Source: Candidatus Butyricicoccus avistercoris
Lineage (GTDB): Bacteria; Bacillota; Clostridia; Oscillospirales; Butyricicoccaceae
Length of the DNA stretch: 33,575 nucleotides
Direction: 5' to 3'
Assembly (NCBI GenBank): GCA_019113005.1
Contig: DXIE01000045.1
Location: 1-33,575, forward strand
Below, piece after piece: positions 7,000 to 13,396 of the stretch (its first letter is position 1; every line of letters begins with the position of its first letter). The position numbers were made by a program, and so were the translations under genes. The notes beneath the pieces are model-generated. The model had not been told where the DNA came from. It saw only the letters and a program-made list of their open reading frames with translations, and did not search any database.

Positions 7000-8367
7000 T
7001 TATTTTACGAATATAGAACTTTTATCATTATAAGATGTATGAAGCATTTTTTCAGCTAGTTCACTAAGTGGCTTGCCATAAAACTCCTCATATACCTTTT
7101 TAATATAAGGGTTTTCATGGCTCTTACGAACGGTCATTTGTTCATCTTTCTTATAAAGTGATGCAACTCTAGCCTTTCTTATTGGCTCTGTATCGCCAAA
7201 AGCCTTAGGCTGACCGCCGCCACCAATACAGCCGTTAGGGCAGGTCATAACCTCGATAAAATGATACTGCTTATCGCTATTTTTGATAATATCAATCATC
7301 TTGCGAGCGTTTTCAGTACCAAATACAACAGCTACGTTTATATCCATATCATTTATTTTGATTGTAGCTTCTCTAATGCTTTCAGCACCACGAACAGGCT
7401 CAAGCTTATAAAGCTCATCAGGAGCTTTTTCGCCTGTTATATATTCATATGCGGTTCTTAAAGCAGCCTCCATAACGCCGCCTGTGTTGCCGAAGATAAC
7501 ACCAGCACCAGATGCCTGACCCATTAGGTCATCATAAGCTGAATCTTCTAGTGAGTTAAAGTCTATATTTTTATTTTTAGCCCATAAAGCGAGTTCTCTT
7601 GTTGTGAAAACATGGTCCATATCACGCATATTATCAATTCCAAGATAATCACCAGCAGCATGAAACTCCTCACGACGAATTTCAAACTTCTTAGCAGTAC
7701 AAGGGGTTAGAGCTACATTCACGATTTTGCTTGGGTCAATATTCATTTTCTTTGCAAAATAGGTTTTAATTGTAGGACCTTGCATACCAATAGGGCTTTT
7801 TGCACTTGAAATATTATCAAGCATATCAGGGTAATAAGTTTCAGCAAATTTAACCCAAGCAGGGCAACAGCTAGTAAATTGAGGAAGTGGGCGATTACCT
7901 TTAGTTATTCGCTCTATAAGCTCACTTGCTTCCTCGACAATGGTTAAGTCAGCTGCAAAGTTTGTGTCAAGTACATAGTCAAAGCCGAGCTTGCGTAAAA
8001 GAGAAACCATTTTACCTTCTACAAATTCGCCAGCAGGTAAGCCGAAAGCCTCACCAAGAGCAACTCTTACAGAAGGGGAAGTGCTTACTACAACAATTTT
8101 GTCTGGGTCTTTTATAGCTTGCTCAATGTAGTAAAATTCATATTTTTCTATGATGCTGTCAACAGGGCAAACGTTAGCACATTGACCACAGTTTATGCAT
8201 ATAGCCTTGTTATCTGTTTGTTCTAATGTATAAGTCCCTAAAACGCCGATTGGGCTAGTGCAGACATTTTTGCACATACCACATTTAACGCATCTGTCCT
8301 CAATTCTCATAATACTAGGGTTATCTTGTTCAATAGGAACTCTTACATCTAAAGACATGTGTTTCAT
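7000..8367 (-). CDS. [FeFe] hydrogenase, group-B-like, stand-alone
   Basis: 455-residue ferredoxin-linked iron hydrogenase. A bacterial-type 2[4Fe-4S] domain is at the N-terminus (C26, C29, C32, C36; C57, C60, C63, C67). The H-cluster domain has all three signatures: TSCCPAW (165-171), TPCTAKKFE (221-229) and EVMTCPNGCIGGGGQP (cluster cysteines about 376 and 380). A in place of G in the first motif, and T in place of M before PC in the second, are the features I associate with group B (CpIII-like) enzymes rather than the well-studied group A. No partner subunits or HydEFG maturases are near. The longest frame begins at GTG 8376, one base from GGAG. ATG 8367 has a 10-base spacer and is preferred. 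Catalytic direction cannot be read from sequence. Confidence 0.9.
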   Translation of the reverse strand: MKHMSLDVRVPIEQDNPSIMRIEDRCVKCGMCKNVCTSPIGVLGTYTLEQTDNKAICINCGQCANVCPVDSIIEKYEFYYIEQAIKDPDKIVVVSTSPSVRVALGEAFGLPAGEFVEGKMVSLLRKLGFDYVLDTNFAADLTIVEEASELIERITKGNRPLPQFTSCCPAWVKFAETYYPDMLDNISSAKSPIGMQGPTIKTYFAKKMNIDPSKIVNVALTPCTAKKFEIRREEFHAAGDYLGIDNMRDMDHVFTTRELALWAKNKNIDFNSLEDSAYDDLMGQASGAGVIFGNTGGVMEAALRTAYEYITGEKAPDELYKLEPVRGAESIREATIKINDMDINVAVVFGTENARKMIDIIKNSDKQYHFIEVMTCPNGCIGGGGQPKAFGDTEPIRKARVASLYKKDEQMTVRKSHENPYIKKVYEEFYGKPLSELAEKMLHTSYNDKSSIFVK

Positions 8368-8392
8368 AAGTATCACTCTCCTGTTTCAAATT

Positions 8393-8422
8393 AAATAGGT
8401 AAAAAATTCAAAAAACCTATTT
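8393..8422 (-). promoter_or_regulatory. Leader inverted repeat of the hydrogenase mRNA
   Basis: AAATAGGT (8393-8400) is repeated inverted as ACCTATTT (8415-8422) around an A/T loop, in the 5' leader between promoter and ribosome binding site. It may be an mRNA-stabilising hairpin; function unknown. Confidence 0.4.
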
Positions 8423-8456
8423 TTTTAATAATTATGCGGACTAATTACATATTTTA

Positions 8457-8484
8457 AGTATAATATATTTTGCTTTGATGTCAA
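8457..8484 (-). promoter_or_regulatory. Promoter of the hydrogenase gene
   Basis: Minus strand TTGACA (8479-8484), 16 bases, TATACT (8457-8462). Confidence 0.8.
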
Positions 8485-8485
8485 G

Positions 8486-8500
8486 TGATAATGATTATCA
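8486..8500. promoter_or_regulatory. Perfect Fur box at the hydrogenase promoter
   Basis: TGATAATGATTATCA is an exact 7-1-7 match to the Bacillus-type Fur operator TGATAATNATTATCA. It lies one base upstream of the -35 hexamer. Zur and PerR operators have different core sequences, so Fur (iron) is the best reading. A bound repressor here would compete with RNA polymerase. Confidence 0.8.
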
Positions 8501-8518
8501 AACTTATTTATTATATAT

Positions 8519-8551
8519 AAAAAAGGCAATCTGAATTTTGTTCAGATTGCC
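8519..8551 (-). terminator. Terminator of apgM
   Basis: Perfect 11-base stem (8525-8535 with 8541-8551), followed on the minus strand by a T-run. It separates apgM from the hydrogenase promoter. Confidence 0.9.
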
Positions 8552-8558
8552 AGTAAAA

Positions 8559-9761
8559 TTAAAATAATAGCTTATCTATGAGTTTATGACCTTCTTTTAC
8601 AAGGATACCTGTTTTTTGAGCATGAGCTTCATTATAAATATTGCCTGTTTTATCGGTTTTTTTGCTATCGAAAAGCATATATGGAATAGGGTCAGCGGTA
8701 TGAGTTCTAAGACGAATTGGGGTAGGGTGGTCAGGTAGTATTAACATTCTGAAATCCTCGCCAGATGCCTTTAAAGCCTCGTATACAGGCTTTATAACTC
8801 TACTGTCTAGCCACTCTATGGATTGAACCTTATTTTCTATACTGCCTTGGTGTCCCATTTCGTCAGGTGCTTCAACATGAATATATACAAAATCGTTGTT
8901 ATCTTCTAAAAGAGCTTTAACAGCAGCGTTTGCTTTGCCCTCATAGTTGGTGTGAAGTCCGCCATTTGCTCCTTCTACATTTACTACATTCATTTTAGCA
9001 CCGACAGCAATGCCTTTTAATAAATCAACAGCGGAAATCATAGTGCCGATTTTTCCAGTCTTAGCGGTAAAATCATCAAGATGAGGTTTAGTGCCTGCAC
9101 CCCAAAGCCAAATAGAATTTGCTTTACGCTTGCCCTCAGCCGCACGAGCAATATTTAATGGGTGATTGTTTAATATATCATAGCTTTTTTCCATCATTTC
9201 ACGAAGTATAGCTTGCTTTGGTAGATAATCACCTATAACCTTGCCTAAGATATCATGTGGAGGGGTAATATCTTGCACTTCTCCGCCTTTCCAGATTAGA
9301 CAGTGACGGTAGCTAGTGCCAACATAAAATTTAAAGATTTCATTTTCAAATACGGGTTTAATCGCCTCGATAAGTACAGCGGCGTCCTCAGTGGAAATTT
9401 CATCAGAGCTATGGTCAATAATAGTACGCTCGGAATAAGGAATATTATCTTCTTCGGAAACGGTGACAATATTGCATCTAAGAGCGATATCATCAGCCTG
9501 CATAGGAACACCAATACTGAGAGCCTCAAGAGGTGAGCGACCAGAATAATAAACTTCTGGGTTATATCCAAGCACAGAAAGGTTTGCGGTATCACTACCT
9601 GGTTTCATGCCATTAGGTATAGTTTGAGCAAGACCAACTTCAGACATATCAGCTAAAAAGTCCATAGTAGGTGTATTAGCATAAGCCAGAGGGGTTTTAC
9701 CACCTAGCTTTTCGATTGGCTCATCGGCCATACCATCACCAAGAATAATTACATATTTCAT
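8559..9761 (-). CDS. apgM: Archaeal-type cofactor-independent phosphoglycerate mutase (or proposed homoserine kinase)
   Basis: 400-residue alkaline-phosphatase-superfamily enzyme. Metal-binding GDGMAD begins at residue 8. The nucleophile region is PGSDTANLSVLGYNP (serine about 56), and later metal ligands are in HVEAPDEMGHQG and LPDHPTPIRLRTHTADPIPY. The family interconverts 3- and 2-phosphoglycerate. A bacterial subfamily of the same proteins has been annotated as a proposed homoserine kinase, and no threonine-pathway gene is beside it to decide. Start ATG 9761 follows AAGGAGAG closely. The gene is monocistronic, with its own promoter and terminator. Confidence 0.88.
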   Translation of the reverse strand: MKYVIILGDGMADEPIEKLGGKTPLAYANTPTMDFLADMSEVGLAQTIPNGMKPGSDTANLSVLGYNPEVYYSGRSPLEALSIGVPMQADDIALRCNIVTVSEEDNIPYSERTIIDHSSDEISTEDAAVLIEAIKPVFENEIFKFYVGTSYRHCLIWKGGEVQDITPPHDILGKVIGDYLPKQAILREMMEKSYDILNNHPLNIARAAEGKRKANSIWLWGAGTKPHLDDFTAKTGKIGTMISAVDLLKGIAVGAKMNVVNVEGANGGLHTNYEGKANAAVKALLEDNNDFVYIHVEAPDEMGHQGSIENKVQSIEWLDSRVIKPVYEALKASGEDFRMLILPDHPTPIRLRTHTADPIPYMLFDSKKTDKTGNIYNEAHAQKTGILVKEGHKLIDKLLF

Positions 9762-9822
9762 GGTAAACTCTCCTTTATATAGATAAAATAATAAAATGCT
9801 AAAATATTTCTGAATACAAATT

Positions 9823-9851
9823 ATTATGAAACAAAAATGAATATTTGTCCA
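9823..9851 (-). promoter_or_regulatory. Promoter of apgM
   Basis: Minus strand TGGACA (9846-9851), 17 bases, CATAAT (9823-9828), about 60 bases before the apgM start. Confidence 0.7.
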
Positions 9852-9924
9852 GTTATTTTAAAAAACTTTTGCAAATTGACCGCTTATTATAGACATAAAA
9901 AGCTAATGTGCATGTGCTGAGGAA

Positions 9925-9955
9925 ATAAAAAAGCTACCGCAAAAGCGATAGCTTT
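9925..9955 (-). terminator. Terminator of the NSS transporter gene
   Basis: AAAGCTACCGC (9930-9940) and GCGATAGCTTT (9945-9955) form a hairpin with one mismatch and an AAAA loop (TTTT in the transcript), followed by a T-run on the minus strand. Confidence 0.85.
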
Positions 9956-9961
9956 AAATTT

Positions 9962-11359
9962 TTAGATTGTAAAGATTTTAAATACCTTAGTTGCAAGTTC
10001 GCTTCCAAGAATTAAAACTAAAAGCACAGGAGCAATCCATTTAACCATTACTTCATGCATTTTCTTTCTGTGGAATACACCTGATTCAGCTTCAACCTCA
10101 TCAGCAATAACCTTAGTGCCAACAACATGACCAACGAGAATACATGTTAGGAATGCTACAATAGGCATCATTACAGAGTTAGAAATAAAGTCGAAGAAGT
10201 CGAGGAACTGCATACCAATGATTGTGATACCAGCCCATGGGCCATAGCCAAGACAAGATGGTATACCGATAATTAAAACAACAACTGTAACGCAGATTGT
10301 TGCAGTCTTACGGTTAAGACTTGTTTTATCAATTACAACAGAAACAATGGTTTCCATAAGAGAAATGGAAGAAGTTAATGCTGCAAATAGTACAAGTACA
10401 AAGAATACAGTACCAATAATAGAGCCAAAAGCCATTTTTTCAAATACCTGAGGCAGTGTAATAAACATCAGTCCAGGGCCAGCATTGATTTTGCTAGGGT
10501 CACCACCATTAAATGCGATTACTGGAGGAATAATCATAAGACCTGCAACAAAAGCAAATAATGTATCGAAAATTTCAATTTGAGCTACTGAATGTTCAAG
10601 TAAATTCTCTTTTTTCATGTAAGAGCCATAAGTAATCATAATACCCATAGCAAGTGACATGGAATAGAAAAGTTGACCGAGAGCACCAAGTACAGTTGAT
10701 GCAGAGAACTGAGAAAAGTCAGGCATTATATAATATTTAAGACCTTCTAAAGCACCATCAATGGTAAGAGAATAAACAGCAATAAAGATAGCGAGTATAG
10801 CAAGTACAGGCATCATAAAGCGGCTTGCTTTTTCTATACCTTTTTCAACGCCAAATGCAACAACAACAGTGGTTAAAATAACATAGATTAAGAACCAAGG
10901 TGTAGGTCCACTAAAATCAAGCATTGTAGCTGGAATAGTACCCGCATCAAAGCCGATAAAACCACTAAAGAAATCACCGCCATCAGCAGCAGTTAGACCG
11001 TTGCCAGTTAAAAAAGTAAAAAGATATTTCATAACCCAGCCACCGATTACACAGTAATAAGGTGTAATGATAACAGGTACTAAAGCTGCAATCCAACCTA
11101 GAAAACCAAAACGCTTATCAAGAGCTTTGTAAGCACCTATACAGGACAGACGGGTTTTTCTGCCTATTGCAATTTCAGTTATCATAAGAGCAAAACCGAA
11201 TGTGATTGCAAGAATGATATAAACCAAAAGGAAAATACCGCCGCCATATTTTGCAGCAAGATATGGGAAACGCCATAAGTTACCTAAACCTACGGCAGAG
11301 CCAGCAGCAGCAAGGACAAAACCGATACGGCTTGAAAAGCTGCTTCGTTCTTTGTTCAT
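9962..11359 (-). CDS. Sodium-dependent NSS-family transporter
   Basis: 465-residue membrane protein of the neurotransmitter:sodium symporter (LeuT/SNF) family, which takes up amino acids or related small molecules with Na+. The TM1 hallmark GSAVGLGNLWRFPYL (about 16-30) contains the sodium and substrate site residues. FYSMSLAMGIMITYGSY corresponds to TM6 and the GSYMKKEN region after it. About 11-12 hydrophobic helices are present. Start ATG 11359 follows a GGGG Shine-Dalgarno. A promoter and a terminator frame it as a single gene. A sodium gradient for it could come from the Rnf complex encoded 14 kb away, if that Rnf pumps Na+ (inference). The substrate cannot be predicted. Confidence 0.92.
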   Translation of the reverse strand: MNKERSSFSSRIGFVLAAAGSAVGLGNLWRFPYLAAKYGGGIFLLVYIILAITFGFALMITEIAIGRKTRLSCIGAYKALDKRFGFLGWIAALVPVIITPYYCVIGGWVMKYLFTFLTGNGLTAADGGDFFSGFIGFDAGTIPATMLDFSGPTPWFLIYVILTTVVVAFGVEKGIEKASRFMMPVLAILAIFIAVYSLTIDGALEGLKYYIMPDFSQFSASTVLGALGQLFYSMSLAMGIMITYGSYMKKENLLEHSVAQIEIFDTLFAFVAGLMIIPPVIAFNGGDPSKINAGPGLMFITLPQVFEKMAFGSIIGTVFFVLVLFAALTSSISLMETIVSVVIDKTSLNRKTATICVTVVVLIIGIPSCLGYGPWAGITIIGMQFLDFFDFISNSVMMPIVAFLTCILVGHVVGTKVIADEVEAESGVFHRKKMHEVMVKWIAPVLLVLILGSELATKVFKIFTI

Positions 11360-11445
11360 ATATATACCCCTTTTTCTGCGGGCTTTAGAGCCTGCGTATT
11401 TCCTGAAACATTGAGCTAAAATGCAAAATGTAAACAGATAAGGTT

Positions 11446-11474
11446 ATTATGCCATATAATAAATTTTAGTGCAA
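11446..11474 (-). promoter_or_regulatory. Promoter of the NSS transporter gene
   Basis: Minus strand TTGCAC (11469-11474), 17 bases, CATAAT (11446-11451). Confidence 0.65.
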
Positions 11475-11622
11475 TAACATAAAAGCAATTTCTTTTTTTA
11501 TCACAAAAAAGATAGAAATTTTTTGGGTCAAATAGTGCAAGTATACACTGCTTTTCGTGGACATTTTGCCTTTATGTACACGATTCCATTAAGTAATAAA
11601 CTTACAAATATGTTTTTTAGTT

Positions 11623-11651
11623 AAAAAAAAGCAAATGCTTTAAGCATTTGC
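11623..11651 (-). terminator. Terminator of the glycosyltransferase gene
   Basis: GCAAATGC (11631-11638) pairs with GCATTTGC (11644-11651), and an eight-base A-run to its left is the minus-strand T-tract. Confidence 0.88.
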
Positions 11652-11654
11652 CAT

Positions 11655-12908
11655 TTATTTGAGTTCACTTACACTTACACTTCTTGTATGTGATATTGAT
11701 TTCCATTCCTTTGTCCTAAAGAATAGGCATACTGCATTTATGGGAAGCCAGCTTACAATAAAGAACCAATAACTTAAAATACCTATTTTCATTGAACAAA
11801 CCTGTTTTTTCTCAAGAACCATAACAATTACTGATGTTATACAGCTTAATAAAAAGGAAAGAACAACAGAAAGTGCTATGCTTGAAAGAATAGGAGTGCC
11901 AACAGAAATATGATAATGCACAGATAATGTTCGCACTATATGACCTAAAAGCATAGTTAAAACCCACGCAAGTTGTAAAATTGGTGCAAGAAGAAATACA
12001 AGTTGGTCTAATCTCATTCTAAGACCTCTAAAACCGCTTTTAAACATACTTTTTATAAGAGGTATGGAATAATAGTGTAAACACTGATAAATACCAGTAG
12101 ACCAACGGCTTCTCTGATGCCATGATTGAGAAAAAGTGAGAGGTTGTTCATCATAGGTTAAAGCTTCAGGTACCCATGAAACAGGGATATTTGATAAAAT
12201 GCATTTTGTAGTAAATTCAATATCTTCTGTCATGGTTTTGGTTTTCCAACCGCCCATAGATTTTAAAAGAGATAAATCAGCCATAAAACCACTGCCATTT
12301 ATAATAGCAGAAAGCCCTACATGTGAACGGGTATGGCTGTAAAATCTGTTTACCATCCAGTAATAAATAGAATAACTTGATGATATATATGTATCCTTAG
12401 GGTTTTTACTATCTCTAAAACCTTGAGCAGCCTTTGCACCCTCACACCATGCATTGTTCATAGCACTTAGAAAACCAGAATCAACAACATTATCAGCATC
12501 AAAAACACAAATAGCATCGTGTTTGTTTTCCTTTAAAAGCTGATTTACTATCTGGTCTAAAACTTCACCCTTTGTTGAAACCTTACCTTGACAATGCAAA
12601 ATATTTGCTCCAGCAGCTTTTGCCACTTGCTCTGTATTGTCTGTGCAGTTGTTAGGTATAACATATATATCGAAAAGTTCTTTTGGGTAATCTTGAGCCA
12701 AAAGACTTTCTACAAGGTTTGCTATAACAGCTTGTTCATTTCTAGCGGCAACAAGCACAGCAAATCTGCATTTTGGCGAGTGAACATGATATGGATTTTG
12801 CTTGCGAAAGGCGAATGGTACAAAAAATATGTAATATACCATATATATGAAAAACACAGAGCTTAAAATCCAAAGCAATTTTTCTAAAAACGGAATATAA
12901 TGAAGCAT
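11655..12908 (-). CDS. Membrane-bound family 2 glycosyltransferase
   Basis: 417-residue processive-type GT2 protein (hyaluronan/chitin/cellulose-synthase-like). An N-terminal membrane helix (about 10-32) precedes the cytoplasmic catalytic domain: VLVAARNEQ start strand, FDADN (about 146), TEDIEF (about 236) and a QRSRW (about 267) acceptor/processivity motif. Three to four C-terminal membrane helices follow (about 300-405). It probably builds an extracellular or wall polysaccharide from nucleotide-sugars; sugar unknown. ATG 12908 is used because GGAGG precedes it, but the 13-base spacer is unusually long, so translation may be weak. It is a single gene under a perfect-consensus promoter whose -10 is covered by a 21-base palindrome. 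Confidence 0.88.
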   Translation of the reverse strand: MLHYIPFLEKLLWILSSVFFIYMVYYIFFVPFAFRKQNPYHVHSPKCRFAVLVAARNEQAVIANLVESLLAQDYPKELFDIYVIPNNCTDNTEQVAKAAGANILHCQGKVSTKGEVLDQIVNQLLKENKHDAICVFDADNVVDSGFLSAMNNAWCEGAKAAQGFRDSKNPKDTYISSSYSIYYWMVNRFYSHTRSHVGLSAIINGSGFMADLSLLKSMGGWKTKTMTEDIEFTTKCILSNIPVSWVPEALTYDEQPLTFSQSWHQRSRWSTGIYQCLHYYSIPLIKSMFKSGFRGLRMRLDQLVFLLAPILQLAWVLTMLLGHIVRTLSVHYHISVGTPILSSIALSVVLSFLLSCITSVIVMVLEKKQVCSMKIGILSYWFFIVSWLPINAVCLFFRTKEWKSISHTRSVSVSELK

Positions 12909-12981
12909 GATTATTTATATACCTCCAAAAACGGACATTAAAAATCCGTATGAGTGCACAGCATTTAAATAACAACTGTAC

Positions 12982-13002
12982 TATACTGTATAATACAGTA
13001 TA
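12982..13002. promoter_or_regulatory. 21-base perfect palindrome on the glycosyltransferase -10 (operator)
   Basis: TATACTGTAT, one central A, then ATACAGTATA: exact 10-1-10 dyad. The minus-strand -10 hexamer TATACT is its right-hand end. A further half-site ACTGTA lies at 12975-12980, so a repressor could bind cooperatively. No regulator gene lies nearby. Confidence 0.65.
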
Positions 13003-13025
13003 AGACCCTAATGGTGCAGTGTCAA
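12997..13025 (-). promoter_or_regulatory. Promoter of the glycosyltransferase gene
   Basis: Minus strand TTGACA (13020-13025), 17 bases, TATACT (12997-13002). Confidence 0.88.
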
Positions 13026-13209
13026 CAAACAATTGTGTAATAAAAAAGAAAATAATAAAAAAACAATCAAAAATTAGTATTATTTGCATGTTTAATGTAA
13101 AGAACGTGTATAAGCCTGTGTATTTGCTGGGTAGACAGGCGTATGTAACGCAAGGGGTAAAAAATAAAACTGCAAGTTTAAACTGGTTAAAAGGGAAAAG
13201 GTGTTAAAG
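13026..13209. other. Spacer between divergent promoters
   Basis: No protein gene supported. The only structure noticed is GCCTGT (about 13113-13118) with ACAGGC (about 13134-13139) as a 6-base inverted repeat around a 15-base loop. Codon-like frames here lack a ribosome binding site. Confidence 0.4.
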
Positions 13210-13237
13210 TTGCAAGATTACAAATTAAATCTTGCAA
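13210..13237. repeat. Inverted repeat upstream of the DUF4914 promoter
   Basis: TTGCAAGATT (13210-13219) and AATCTTGCAA (13228-13237) are exact inverted copies with an 8-base spacer, 18 bases before the DUF4914 -35. There is no proper T-run on either strand, so it reads better as a protein-binding site than as a terminator. Confidence 0.5.
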
Positions 13238-13255
13238 AAAATTTTTGTTAATGCA

Positions 13256-13284
13256 TTGACGAAGTGAATAAAACGTAGTATAGT
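13256..13284 (+). promoter_or_regulatory. Promoter of the DUF4914 gene
   Basis: TTGACG (13256-13261), 17 bases, TATAGT (13279-13284). The leader contains a small hairpin GGTGC-AAA-GCACC before the GGAGG. Confidence 0.75.
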
Positions 13285-13396
13285 ATAATAAGAAAGAAAT
13301 TGAACTATAATCTAAACTTTGGATTTAAGTTATATTTGGCAATATGTGGGGTGCAAAGCACCTTTTCTTGTAGCCGTAAGGAGGAATTGATTTTAC

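Noticed and set aside
13019-13207. 62-codon plus-strand frame between the glycosyltransferase and DUF4914
   Set aside because: No ribosome binding site, Lys/Ile-rich composition, and it covers the divergent promoter region.
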